From assembly GCF_947179515.1 (NCBI RefSeq), contig NC_067485.1, positions 74,210,146-74,274,145 of the forward strand: DNA of 64,000 nucleotides, in the 5' to 3' direction. The stretch is from Apodemus sylvaticus. Its lineage: Eukaryota; Chordata; Mammalia; Rodentia; Muridae. The notes under the pieces were generated by a model. That model saw only the letters and a program-made list of their open reading frames with translations. It made no database searches and was not told the DNA's origin. Both the position numbers and the translations under genes were made by a program. Below, in pieces: positions 51,330 to 62,700 of this stretch (its first letter is position 1; each line of letters begins with the position of its first letter).

Positions 51330-51680
51330 TCTGGACCAGTTTCTGACAGAAGCAACTTAAAGAAGGAAAGATTTAGTTTGTAAGGTTGTTTTGGGGATGG
51401 TGTGGCTGGGACAGCATGGCAGAAGGGCTCAGTTCACAGCAGGGACCTGTGCAGTGGGAACAGGTGATGGAGGCTGTCCACCTGACCGCAGACCTGGAAG
51501 TTGTAAGACCAGAAGGGGCCCAGATAATACACCAAGAACCTATCTCAGGAACCCAGCCCATTCAGCTAGCCCCTATCTATGCAAATTTCTAGAGCTTTCC
51601 AAACACTACTTACTGTGGTCTGAGTCTTCAAGGTACACGCCCATGGGAGGCATTTCAAATGAAAACTGTAATGTCGTGTT
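51330..51680 (-). mobile_element. Rodent LTR-like interspersed repeat (family uncertain)
   Basis: 'tttctgacagaagcaactta', 'cagcagggacctgtgcagtg', 'tatctcaggaacccagccca', 'tctatgcaaatttctagagc' follow a common murine MaLR-like repeat. Confidence 0.6.
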
Positions 51681-52222
51681 AAAACAACATGCTCAGAAAC
51701 AAAGCAGATGCTAGCAATTCACAAGTGTTGGGAATTAATTCTAAGTGTGATCTCTATCACAGTACTGGCACATGGAGGCTCATGGCTATTGGGACAGGGA
51801 CTGCTTCTTCAGAAGACAAGGGAAGCTGCCGTACCTGACACGGAGGACCTCAGCTCAGACCAAGAGGTTAAAGAAAGTGAAAGGAGGGGGGTGACTTCAG
51901 TGGCGACCACTGTGCTCCAGCGGTGTAACCGTTTATGTAATCATGGCCTCTGATACTGGTCTCAGCATTTGAATTCCATTTCTGGAAAAATCCACGTCAG
52001 CAGGTTTTAGAGGGTGGGTTTTGTTTTTTGTATCTTGCAGCTAGTTTTTATAATAAAAATGCATAATCTAATGGAGCAACAAGGTTCCAGAGAGCATAAG
52101 TAATGAGCATGAAGAAAAATCCCATTTCAAATTGCAGAACATCAGCAAAACCTCCAATTCTCTCTACAGGTTTCCATAGAAATAACAAGTGGCTTTTATG
52201 CATAAAACCAAGATACATAAGG
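51681..52222. other. Unassigned sequence
   Basis: No gene; a short frame (51708-51953) has no domain. Confidence 0.45.
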
Positions 52223-52236
52223 ATGTGATAGCATAG

Positions 52237-52563
52237 AACGATGATGTCGGCCAACCAGACCCCCCAGGTCTCCCAGGGACTAAGCCATGAACCAAGGGGT
52301 ACACATGGTTACAGCCAAAAGAGTGGCAGAGGAATGCCTTGTCGGGCATCGGTGGGAGGAGAGGTCCTTGGTCGTATGAAGGCTCGATAGATGCCCCAGC
52401 ATGGGGAAATCGTGGGGGTGTAGGTGGGAGTGGGTTGGGTAGAGGGGCATATACTTGGAGGCAGGGGGAGGGAGGGTGGGTTGGGTGTTTCCTGGGAAGG
52501 GGGAAACCGGGAAAGGGTATAACATTTGAAATGTAAATGAAGAATATATTCAATAAAGAAAAT
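52237..52563 (+). mobile_element. L1 3' end, 5'-truncated
   Basis: 'cagggactaagccatgaacc', 'cttgtcgggcatcggtggga', 'gaaggctcgatagatgcccc', G-rich tract (52400-52505), 'aacatttgaaatgtaaatga', 'caataaagaaaata'. Possible TSD 'atgtgatagca' (52223-52233) / 'atgtgatatcgca' (52564-52576). The minus-strand Pro/His-rich frames of 81-129 codons are antisense to it. Confidence 0.92.
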
Positions 52564-52576
52564 AATGTGATATCGC

Positions 52577-53129
52577 AGATTGAATATTGTTAGAATAATC
52601 GTAAAGCTGTGTTTGTTATCTCCATGCTTTGAGGAATGGTTGGTAGGAGACTTTGACAATCCCTTCCTCAGCAAGTTGCTATCATCACATGTCACAGAGG
52701 TTCTTCCAGGGTCTCTGACCTGTGTTTGGAAAGCTGAGAAAAATGGTGTTGTTGGAATCCATCAAAATCATAAGAACCAGGGCTTTTCAGGCGTTAGTGG
52801 TGGGGTAGAAAGAGAGATTTTTATATTGCTATTTAAAGAAGCATGATATGTTTAGAAAAGAGATTGCGCTTCTTTTCTTTAGTTTTTGTTGTTGTTGTTG
52901 TTATTAACACCTGTGTTTGATTCTCATCTTGTGTGTGCTTATATTAGATTTAATTAAGCTATCACTGACCCCTTCACCTCTACCCATCTTTAACAAGAAG
53001 CACTGCCCAATTTCCAGTGAAATTTTCTTTTGTCTAAACTGCTAGCAGAAAACTTTTACCATCTCTAAATATCCCACATAGATTTTTATTGATAAAGTTA
53101 TATAGTCTTTCTTGGATGCTTATATTTGG
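52577..53129. other. Unassigned sequence with (GTT)n
   Basis: Short GTT run at about 52886-52903; otherwise unique AT-rich DNA. Confidence 0.5.
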
Positions 53130-53575
53130 GGGCTAGAATCAAAAAATGTTGTAGTTAGACTTGTATCTCCTTGATAAAAATGATATATGTTGAAATCCTA
53201 ACTCCTTCAGACTGTGACCATATTTGGAGGCAGAGTTTTCGAGAGATTATGAAGTTAAAATGAGATATGATTGGTAACCCACAATCCAATTTGACTAATT
53301 TCTTCATAAACCTATGAGCTAAGAAATGCCAAAGATTGCCCCCCACCACCACCCAAATCATCAGAAAATTTGCAGAATCAGAACCATGCAAAAGAAGAGG
53401 CTTGGGATGTATTTCCTACTCAAAGTCCTTAAAAGGAATCAGATCCATAGATACCTTGGTCTTGGATTTTCAGTTTCTGGAACCACTGTTTCCTAAACTG
53501 TCCTGTCTATGGTCAGTGGCCTCAATTGATCAATTCAGGGCTGAAGTTGAGAGATACGCAGCAGTCTGTTACTAC
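53130..53575 (+). mobile_element. MLT1-type MaLR LTR
   Basis: 'tatgttgaaatcctaactcc', 'gactgtgaccatatttggag', 'gaagttaaaatgagatatga', 'acaatccaatttgactaatt' and a terminal 'cagtctgttactaccatg' follow MLT1 from start to end. Confidence 0.75.
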
Positions 53576-53722
53576 CATGGCACCTCTTAATCAGAGCTAC
53601 ATGAAAGAAATGACAGTCGAGGCTGAGTTCAAGCTTTTCTGTAAAAAGAGGCCACCTGAAGCATGGCCATGTGGATCTCTCTGTCAGGTACTGGAAGGTT
53701 CAGACAGTGAAACATACAATCA
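53576..53722. other. Unassigned spacer between LTRs
   Basis: Nothing recognised. Confidence 0.4.
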
Positions 53723-54205
53723 TGTCGTGGCTATCCCTAGTTGTCAACTTGACTATATCTGGAATGAACTACAATCCAGAATTGGAAGGCTCACCTGTGA
53801 TCCCAATCTGGAGGCTGAGAGATACAAGTTTTTGATCTGGATCTTGGCACGGAGATCTTGAGGCATGGTGGCTATGAATACCAGAAGATTAAGACAGGGA
53901 GATCTCTGAGTTCAAGGTCATCTGAGACAAAGTAAGTCCCAGATCCACGCGTGGTGTGCCACACCTTTAATCTGGACCACACCTTCTGCTGGAGACCTAC
54001 ATAAGGACATTGGAAGAAGGAAGATTCACTCTCTCTTCTTTGCCTGCTTGCCTTGTGGGACTGAACAACTGCAAGATCCTTGGACTTCATCCACAGCTGC
54101 TGCTGACCATTGTTGGACCTCAGACTATAAGTCGTCAACAAATTCCCTTACTATATAGAGACTACCCATACATTCTGTAACTCTAGAGAACCCTGACTAA
54201 TACAG
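53723..54205 (+). mobile_element. Rodent ERV LTR (RMER/RLTR-like) with a B1-like internal segment
   Basis: Starts TG ('tgtcgtggctatccctagtt') and ends 'gaaccctgactaatacag'. Internal blocks: 'tatctggaatgaactacaat', a B1-like stretch 'gccacacctttaatctgg' (53958-53975), 'acctacataaggacattgg' (TATA-like) and 'caaattcccttactatatag'. Solo LTR; no internal region. TSD not seen. Confidence 0.7.
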
Positions 54206-54535
54206 AAGTGGTTACTGGGAGTGGTTTTACCACTGTGAACAGACACCATGACCAAGGCAAGTATTATACAGGACAACATTTAATTGGGGATGACTTACAG
54301 GTTCAGAGGTTCAGATCATTATCATCAAGATGAGAACATGGCAGCATCCAGGCAGACATGGTGCAGGAGGAGCTGAGAGTTCTACACCTTCATCTGAAGG
54401 CTGCTAGCAGAAGACTGGCTTCCAGGCAGCTAGGATGAGGGTCTTAAGCTCACACCCACTCCAACAAGGCCACACTTCCTAATAGTGCTGCTCCCTGGGT
54501 CAAACATATACAAACCATCCCAGGCTCCAATTTCT
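54206..54535 (-). mobile_element. ORR1/MT-clade MaLR LTR
   Basis: 'gtgaacagacaccatgacca', 'acatttaattggggatgact', 'gcaggaggagctgagagttc', 'caacaaggccacacttccta'. It abuts the preceding LTR, in the opposite orientation. Confidence 0.78.
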
Positions 54536-55369
54536 GTTTCCCGTAAAAGTTTGCATGGTCATTTGTCAAGGAGAGTACAGCTAAGACATTGACTCCATAT
54601 TTCCATGCCCGTGTAAAATGGTCCAGGGGGGAGCCTCTACTTCTCTCTCTGACTCTTCTCTCCCTTGCTCCCATCTGTATCCTACACTTTGTCCTCAACC
54701 TTCTGATCATTTAATTTCCCACTTTCTTTTTCATAATTTCTTTATCCTCTCCCTCATCCCAATTGGCCAAGTCTCTTCTGTCATCCACATCTAAAGAACA
54801 GGGCCTTTCCCCAGAAACCCTCCCTGACCATTCAAAACTAGCTCTTGTCCCTATCTACATTCTCTTAAGGCACCCTGTGTTCACTTCTAAAAGAGCCACT
54901 TGCTTCCTGGGATAGACACTATCTCCTGCAGCGCACAGGGAATCCATTGCATAGGACCTCAGTCTGGCTCATCAGAGTTCCTCAGTGTTTGGCACTTACA
55001 CAGCACAAAGAAACCTTTCCCTGTATTAAGTTGCATAATTCAAGGAATTCAATTTTGCTGGAGTCTATCACTAGTCTAGTTAGAAGGTAATTGGGGTCCA
55101 TAAAAAGAAAATACTAAAGATTATTGGAAGGAATTGAACTGAAAGGTGTTTAGGCAATAAGGTTGTTAGTATTTGGTAAAGATACATGGAAGAACAGAGA
55201 ACAGAGAAATGTTTTCTAGGTTTTTCTGGTTGAGGTTAACGTATGAATTTAGAGACCGATCTCAGCGAGATCAGTTTATGGCATACAGTGGGTAGAGGAA
55301 GTACTAAGAGTTACTGTTGCACTGGAAGGTAGACTATCTGGGTTCCATGTTTCTATTAGCTCATTTTGT
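54536..55369. other. Unassigned sequence, possible L2 fragment
   Basis: The part at 54800-55010 ('ctttccccagaaaccctccc', 'tgaccattcaaaactagctc') resembles a reverse-strand L2 3' end, weakly. No gene. Confidence 0.35.
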
Positions 55370-55384
55370 AGCTGAGCTCAGGTT

Positions 55385-55520
55385 GCTCACTATAAATATC
55401 GGGGTTCGCATTAGTTACTGACTCAGTTTCTTTTGTCTCCACCGTTCCTTCAACCTTTCCCTCCTTTCTCTGCGTTATCTCGGTTCTCTGTCAGCTTCAG
55501 TGCGGTGGAACCGGCTCAGT
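55385..55520 (+). promoter_or_regulatory. TATA- and CpG-containing promoter-like patch
   Basis: 'cactataaatatcgggg' (TATA-like, 55389-55405), an AP-1-like 'tgactcag' (55419), then a pyrimidine-rich stretch and about seven CpGs in about 120 bp ('caccgttcc', 'ctgcgttatctcgg', 'gtgcggtggaaccgg'). A 78-codon frame (MHKLPHICFRLVK...) begins at 55572 but has no recognised domain and runs into SINE-like sequence. The promoter call is inference. Confidence 0.3.
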
Positions 55521-55744
55521 CCTAAATGTTCTTGAGAGTCCTTCAGGAACACAAGCATTCTAATTATCACAATGCATAAACTCCCTCACATATGCTTCAG
55601 ACTTGTTAAAAACCAGCTTTGGGGATTTACTCTTCGAAAGCAACTGGAATTAAAACCAAGTATGCAGAAGTACAAATGTTATGCTCAGCCTTACACAAGA
55701 AAAGCTCCTGCAGCCAGTTGTGATAAAGTTCTCCTCGGACTGGA

Positions 55745-55900
55745 GGGAACACTCAGGAAGAAGGTGTGCTGTCTAAGCACGAGGATGTGCGTTCAGAGCA
55801 CACAGTAAAAGCTGACTTGATGGCAGACAGCTGTAACTTCAGCCCAGGGGCTGTGCAGGGCTACCGCTGAGCCTTGCAGTCTAGCTAGTCTAGCAGGTCC
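55745..55900 (+). mobile_element. B4/RSINE1-like SINE, degenerate
   Basis: 'gtctaagcacgaggatgtgc', 'gttcagagcacacagtaaaa', 'ctgtaacttcagcccagggg' resemble the B4/RSINE1 head and body. Confidence 0.45.
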
Positions 55901-55901
55901 A

Positions 55902-56128
55902 ATGAAAGATATAACTCAGTGGCTAAGAACATTTGTTCTTGTAGAGCACTCAAGTTTGGTTCCTAGCACCCACACTGTGGCTGACAACGATCTGTAACTC
56001 CAGTTCCAGCGGATCTGATACTCTTCTCTGGCTAACTCAAATGCTAGGAATATGTATGGAACATGTATACATGTGCAGGTAAAACGCTCAAATGCATAAA
56101 ATAAATAAATCTTAAAACAACAAAAAGG
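55902..56128 (+). mobile_element. B3/B2-family SINE
   Basis: 'gatataactcagtggctaag', 'tttggttcctagcacccaca', 'gatctgtaactccagttcca', tail with 'gcataaaataaataaatctt'. Essentially full length. Confidence 0.85.
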
Positions 56129-56231
56129 TAAGGTATAGAGCAGTAGAAAGCAACCTCTGGCCTCCACAGGGGCACATGTATGCAATCCTTCCCCACACAT
56201 ATACAATCCAGCTCTATGCACTGACACATAA

Positions 56232-56235
<4 letters not shown>

Positions 56236-56271
<36 letters not shown>
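56236..56271 (+). repeat. (CA)n microsatellite
   Basis: About 17 CA units. Confidence 0.95.
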
Positions 56272-56273
<2 letters not shown>

Positions 56274-56834
56274 AACAACAAAAACCAAAACCATTATATA
56301 TGAATAATGACATTTGTTTTTCTGAAGGAACTTGAATGCATCTTCAAAGAAAAGTATCCATCACCCTGGCAACATGACTCAGACTTAGGAATCTCACAGC
56401 AAAAAGCATGATAGGGACATTAGCAGTAAAGGTCTCTGTCAGAATGGATTCTCCATAGTAGCTCCTGCTCCTAATACCTGCTTCCAGAGCATGTCTGTTT
56501 GCACCTAGATAAAGGCTGGATTAAAACAAATTTAGCACAGAGATTCTCCAGAACATCACTACTCTATACACAAAACCAGCTCGAGTGAGCCTCTCACTGT
56601 CTACTCATATCAAACTCAGAGAGACGGCAGTCCTGGGTGGGATTAATAGATTAGAATACCCAGAGGTGGGCTATGGGCTAGAGACTGTGGGGTTACACAG
56701 CAAGGACTTTGCTACAAGATGGCAATTTTCTGAAGAAAAGGATTAGACTTTTTAGGTAGTAGAAAAAAAGATATCTTAAAATTGGGAATTTAAACCCAGA
56801 AAGAGTTGTCAGATTACTTGAATTGTTGTAGAAA
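56272..56834. other. Unassigned sequence
   Basis: No gene or recognised repeat. Confidence 0.5.
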
Positions 56835-57010
56835 TGCAATTTAGTAAAGTGGTTAAAATTACAGGCTCTGAAATTCATATCAAGGTTCACTGTTGAACTG
56901 TGTGACCCTAGGTTAGGAATGTGACATCACCAAGCTGTGTTTTCCTCATCTGCAAAGGGTAAGAGATAACAGTAACAATCTCCTGGGCTGTGGGAAGGAT
57001 CAAAAGAGAC
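56835..57010 (+). mobile_element. MIR SINE
   Basis: 'gtggttaaaattacaggctc', 'ctgttgaactgtgtgaccct', 'ttttcctcatctgcaaaggg', 'taacagtaacaatctcctgg' in MIR order. Confidence 0.8.
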
Positions 57011-58216
57011 AAAGGTGAGGGATCATGTTTCTATATGCAGTCATGGAATATAGACAAGGACAGAACTATCTTTAACCTAAAATTACTTTTCTTTCTAAAT
57101 AAGAACTAGTCTGTGCTTTTCCTGGTCATTGATTATGATTTCTGCCTTTTCAAAATTCACAGTCAGAGGAAGTGCATTCTGAAATTCACGGTACTCTGGG
57201 GACAATGTAATGACGCCTTTCACACTGACACCACTCTGATAATTCAAAACATACAGTTGTCAAAATATCCCTAAAAGGAATGTGACCACAGAGGGCTTAC
57301 CACAAAATGAATTATTTGAAATCACATGACAATGTGTAGACCAGAGAACAGTTGAATACAATTAATACTTTAAATATAACCAGTAAGGTCTACCTCTTCC
57401 GAAAGAGATTTACATTTTACTGGTGCTACCTATACAACATCAGACAAAAACAAAGATCTCTGGGAAATAATTCAAGACAGGAATTCATTTTGAAGAAAGT
57501 AATATAAGAGTGGCAACTACATTGTTCTACAATGAGTGATCCACAGTCACGTAATCCCAGCATGCTTTGCAGTAGTGTTTGGATGGACCTCTACTGAGTA
57601 TTGAAAGAAATAAGTGCTATGAGTCCTTATGAGACGTAATAGACCATAGTTATAGTTATGCTGGAAATACAATTACAAAGGAAAAAAATCCTGTGACACA
57701 AATTATAGATTACGTTTTTATTGAGATTATTATATTTAATATGCAAAGTTTGGTCAATGTGTATTTAAGGGAATTTTTTCATGGATGTGCAAAGAGACTG
57801 AGGTCTGTGTCACATATGAAGGGAGGAAGAAATACACACTTAACAGCTTTTGCAATACAGTAATGAGCTGTCATATTTTAAATACATACTGAAACTCGTT
57901 TCCATACTGGGAAATCTGCTTGCAATAAGTAACTACAAATAAGAAGCTATGAAAGGCCCCCATTTCTCCACTTCAGCGCACTAGAAGAAGTTAGGCTCAC
58001 TCAAAGAAGTTTCTTGTGGACTGTGTTGCTTGGGCTTGTAAGGAGATAACAGAAAGAATATTTTCCAAGGATTCTGTCCAGTCTCTGTAGTCTGAATCAA
58101 GAAGAATAAAATCTACGTCAGTATTGTCAGTAAATGATTCAAAAGTCTACCCATAAGCAAGGGAAGATAGATTAGCTGGTGACACTCCTGTATTCCATTC
58201 CCAGAACCCATAGTTT
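57011..58216. other. Unassigned AT-rich sequence
   Basis: About 1.2 kb without recognised repeats or genes. Confidence 0.5.
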
Positions 58217-58247
58217 CGTTTTGTTTATTTGTTTGTTGTTGTTGTTG

Positions 58248-58490
58248 TTTAAAGCTGGGTGTGGTAGCAAGTGCTTGCTTCCCAGCACTCAGCAAATAGA
58301 GACCTGGAGATCACTGGGGCTCTCTCCATTTTAGCCTGGTAGATAGATGAAAGAATGCAGGAATCATTTGGGCCAATGAGAGAAACTATCTCACAAAGCA
58401 AGGTGGATGGCTTCTGAAGAACAAAACACAAAGCTGACCTTCAGTCTCCACACATATGTGCACCTGTATACCCATAAGCACATGCAAACA
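58248..58490 (+). mobile_element. B4/RSINE1-like SINE
   Basis: 'aaagctgggtgtggtagcaa', 'cttcccagcactcagcaaat', 'gagaaactatctcacaaagc', 'ctgaccttcagtctccacac', CA-rich tail. Preceded by a TTTG/GTT run (58217-58242). Confidence 0.65.
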
Positions 58491-58849
58491 AAGAAGGACT
58501 GCCCAGTAAAACTTGTGTCAGAGGGAATCCCAGTGGAAAATAGCCAGGAAGAGCTTTCTTACAATGCCTGGTCCTATAGATCAACTTTCCATCAGCTGTG
58601 GGGGTAAATTTAAACAGATGTAGATCATTGAATCATAAGAACTTTGGAATTCAAGAACTCCACACATCGGTTCCTTCTTTTTAAAAATTATGATGCTTAT
58701 TGTCACCCAGGGTCTGCACTAGGAATAAGTGAGCAAATCCACATAAAATGGTTTCTATGGTGTTAAAGTTTCACAGGTAAGCACTGTTGGTGTTAGCTAC
58801 TGTCCTGTTATGGTTTTGACCACTGTCGATGTTGTCATAATCTACCAAC
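58491..58849. other. Unassigned sequence
   Basis: Nothing recognised. Confidence 0.45.
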
Positions 58850-59275
58850 CCATCCTTTTTATCTGACAACTTGATACAGTCCAAAATTGCATAAGAGAAG
58901 ATCCTCAATTGAGGAATTGTCTAGATAAGATTGGCTTGTGTGCATGTCTTTTGGGGGATTGTCATGGTTGTTATTTAATGTTAGGAGGGCCCAGCCCCCT
59001 GTGGGCAGTAACATTCCCTAGGAGGGTGGTCTTGCTGTATAAGAACTAGATAATCATGATCCTGTGAGTGCTATCTCTGGGATGAAGTGAGTTCACTTGT
59101 TAGAGGTAATGCTATATGGAATAGCAAGTAGGACAGCCTCCAAATTCTTGCATGAGTTCCTGCCCTAGCTTCTTCCAATCATGGACTGCAACCTGGAAGG
59201 TTAAACCCATTTTCCTCTCTTATGTTGCTTTTGATTTATCACAGCAACAGAAATCAAGCTAGACCACTTCCCAAG
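58850..59275 (+). mobile_element. Rodent MaLR-like LTR (MT/ORR1 clade, subfamily uncertain)
   Basis: 'tctgacaacttgatacagtc', 'ctcaattgaggaattgtcta', 'cccagccccctgtgggcagt', 'catggactgcaacctggaag' and 'ttatcacagcaacagaaatc' follow a common murine solo LTR. Confidence 0.7.
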
Positions 59276-60389
59276 CCTCACATCTCCTGAGAGGCCAACA
59301 AGAGCTGCCTAAGATTCCTGGACTTTGGTTCTTTGAGGAGTAAAAACTTTAGCGAGGGACTGTAAGATTTCCATCCTAATCAAGTAAAGGCATTAAAAAT
59401 TAGAACTCTACTATCATAAGATAGAGCAAAGCATATTTGAGAATAAGCAATAGTTTCCTGATTGGAATAAATTCTCTTTAGAAAATAATCATTTCTTAGC
59501 TTATGGACCAGTAAAACTTTGTCAAGAACTGTGAAGACTCAAGGCCCATGTTTAAGATTAGAATTTTATGTGAAGAGCTGAGATGCACGCTATCACGTGC
59601 ATCATATTAGAGCTTGTATGGGTAGAACTCAACAAGCATTTCTTATCAGGACCCTGACATCAGACAGCATCTTGGGTGGGTGACTCAGTTCAAACTCATG
59701 AATTCATCTCTATTCAATATATGCAGTGTTTGTATATAACTTATATACCCACCAAAGTGTAAAAAAGGAAAAATAAACCAGTACTAAAAGAATCTGGATA
59801 ATACATTACATAAAGACTTTTTATATTCTAAGTTACTCAAGAAACACTAACTCTAGAATTTGTAGTTTTTGCTAAAATGGGAAGGTAGTCAAAAGGTCAT
59901 GCAGAAGAGACATGAGTTTGAAGCTCACTATCATACAGTTTAAGCAATCTCATTTTTATTTATCCCTTGATACCAATTTTGATTATCTTGTTGCTTTTCT
60001 TTTTAAGTGAATAGAGTTCTAAAGGGCTTGGGGAAAGCATCTCGGTGCTGTGTGATCAATGTAGTGGCTCTTTCCTGTGCCCCATTTAAGACCTATAGAG
60101 TCTGAAACACCAGAACAAGAGCAGTTGGACCACTCAGTGGTAAAGGAAAATACCCACATGAGGAAACGCATCAAAAGAAATAAATTGTTGCTGATATATA
60201 GTGGGGCTAGGAGTGGTTTTCTTTTTCCTGCCTTCTTTTTTTTTCCCTGACTTTAAATTTTTTCCCAAAGCACAGGCAAGTGCACGTACATAGCAGAAGC
60301 ATAAGTCTGCAGGAAGGCAGTGTGCCTTTGGTGCTTCTAACTCTCCAAGTTGGGAGTAGCAATTATCCTTTTGTGGCTAGGTTTTCTTA
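59276..60389. other. Unassigned AT-rich sequence
   Basis: About 1.1 kb, no gene. Contains a small inverted repeat 'gatgcacg'/'cgtgcatc' near 59582-59603. Confidence 0.5.
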
Positions 60390-60475
60390 TGCAGACATGG
60401 AATAACAATATTTACCTATAAGATATGAAAAGTGCTTAGCCCAGCTTTTAGTGTCTTGGGGCCTTTCAATAATTA
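60390..60475 (+). mobile_element. MIR fragment, weak
   Basis: 'aataacaatatttacctata' and 'aaaagtgcttagcccag' resemble the MIR/L2 3' region. Confidence 0.35.
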
Positions 60476-60519
60476 CACATCTTAGAGATCAAATAAGATC
60501 ATGTTTTAAAAGAGCTAGG

Positions 60520-60520
<1 letters not shown>

Positions 60521-60558
<38 letters not shown>

Positions 60559-60579
60559 TGTGTGTGTGTGTGCGCGCGC
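60521..60579 (+). repeat. (TG)n ending in (CG)n
   Basis: TG run with one TA break, ending 'tgtgcgcgcgc'. An alternating purine-pyrimidine tract of nearly 60 bp. Confidence 0.96.
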
Positions 60580-60764
60580 TTCCAATTCAACTTTGTGTCT
60601 ACTGTACTAGCACACTGAAGTCAATCAGAAACCACACCAAGTTAGAGGATGATGTAGTCATAATTGACAGGAAATTCCTCATGAGAGCTGAGTCATCTAC
60701 AGGATGGCTTTTTACATAAGGATGCTGGTGAAGAAATCTAAGCTTTGGCCAGGAGCTCACACTG

Positions 60765-60855
60765 AAGGACTGGGAGTATAGCTCAGTAATAAAGTACTTG
60801 CCTTATGTGAATAATGCTTTAGACTCAGTTGCTAGTACTGCAGGAAGAAGAACCC
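60765..60855 (+). mobile_element. ID-like SINE (BC1/tRNA-derived)
   Basis: 'ggactgggagtatagctcag', 'taataaagtacttgcct', 'gactcagttgctagtactgc', then 'aggaagaagaac' match the ID element: A-box, anticodon arm equivalent, B-box-like region and A-rich end. Diverged. Confidence 0.7.
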
Positions 60856-62700
60856 ATGTTAGTTTAGCAAGACACTGACTGGCCACCTCTTTCAAAATAG
60901 CCTTGAAGTGTTTCTCATATCTCCCCCAAGTCTACCCCAGAACTTGCCCGTGAAAACCACAGCTTCCCACCATCATTTTTGAGGCCTAGTCTGTCAGATA
61001 GTATCATTCCTAAAACTGGGCCTACATTTATCTTGCTTGAGTTTGAAATTTTTCTTACTAGGAACCTTATCAGCATCCTCACACTATGCCTTAGCTTCAT
61101 CTGGTAAATTGTCAGGCTGAAGGATGGGTCAGATGGGTAGGAAGGATTGACAATGGTTTCTAAGAGTGGAGAGTGAGAGCAGTCTGGTGAGCGGGCCCTC
61201 CTCGCAGAGCTTGCCTGTTTCATTGAATGAGCCACTGAGAGAAGATTCTGAGTGTTCCTGACTCGCCTCCATAGTGTCTGCCAGAACTAAAGAAACACAC
61301 TCACGATGTGCCAGAATGAATACATAACACTTCATGCATACGCTTGGGGTTTTTTGTGCGTACAGCAAGCCTTTTCCCACCATGAAATTGCATTTATAAT
61401 TGATCAAGAACAGCCTGTATTCAACATATTTTTCATAAACCAACAGGGTCCTGTGACTCTTCTGTGGGGACCTAAAGGAAAAACAGCAGCAGAGGTAGAT
61501 TGAGAGACAACTCTTTGTGAGCCATCTGACATCAGCTTTGTCTCCAGGGAATGTCATCAAGGGGTCATGGAATCAAGAATTTTGTTTCCAACACAACTAC
61601 AGCTGAGCTGGCATGTGACATCTGTTTATACAGTGGAAACACTTCAGTTTGTCTAATTAAAAATTCCTCTTCTGAGACTGTATCCTCAGATGAACACTTT
61701 CTCTGACAAGTTCTTAAGGTCGCCTACAACCTCCCCTTGTGACAAGGATGTTGCTTCAATTTCAGAATAGGCATTAGCGGATGTAAAACACAAAAACAGA
61801 ATTAGTGAGCTCCCGTAACACCCCAGGCTCCAGCACCTTGAGAAAAGACCTCATTAGCAAGGAGAGAGAAAAAAAATCTCATTTCCAACTGGCATTCTTT
61901 CTCCTGCAAATGTTGATACAATTCCAGTCATTAGTCACTTTCATAAACATGAAAACCATTAGTGTAACAGAATAGCCAAGAGGTACTTCTGAATAATGAA
62001 TTTCCCAAGTGGCTATGCCACCATGACTGCTTCTCTTAGGACAAGAGGGAAGACCGGCATCATGTAAGGGCAATCTTTAACTTGTGTCAAAGAATAGCCC
62101 AAGTTTGTTACTCTCTTTTCTCTTGGGACCAAGGAATGTGCAATCTGTGTTTTCTTCTGTAATAAAAGCCTTCCATGTGCTTTCAAGCGAATTATTCAGC
62201 CATAAAGGGAAAGTAGAGAAAGGAATGACCTTTTTTCTAATTTTTTATTAGTAATGTCATTCTTGCAGTATTTTTAAATAACACACCTATGACAGCTAGA
62301 AGCCAAGATAAAAAGTTTCTGAGAGTGATCTGTCCTGAGCCCTGAGTCCAATCTCCTCATCACAATAGTTGCAGCTCTGACTCGAGTTCTTTAACTGTAT
62401 GCCTGCTTTGCTGAACGGCAAACTCAGTTAAGAGCAGATTCATAACATCACTGTGAAGACGAGGTGAGGAACTCGTGGCCCCGACACATGACAAACATTT
62501 GATACACAGTAGCTCGTGACCATCGCCTTCATAACAGCCCGTGCTGCTCAACGTTGGGCTGCAACTTCTTGCAGAAATAGATTGTACCTGTGGGCTCTCT
62601 GGAAGTTCAGTCCTCTCACCTGGAACCTCTGCAGATAGCAAGGGGACACAGGAGTTTTCTTAACTGGAACTGGAAGTCTATAAGCCTCTTCAGAAATCTT
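60856..62700. other. Unassigned sequence with two long minus-strand frames
   Basis: About 1.85 kb with no recognised transposon. Minus-strand frames 61129-61560 (143 codons) and 62360-62641 (93 codons) are unexplained by repeats. The latter is Ser/Cys/Glu-rich with a leucine-rich C-terminus ('VKELESELQLL'). No homology recognised. Chance is the default reading. Confidence 0.35.

Noticed and set aside
52164..52695. Pro-rich minus-strand frames of 81-129 codons
   Set aside because: Antisense to an L1 3' UTR.
59582..59603. Small hairpin 'gatgcacg'/'cgtgcatc'
   Set aside because: 8-bp arms are expected by chance in 64 kb.
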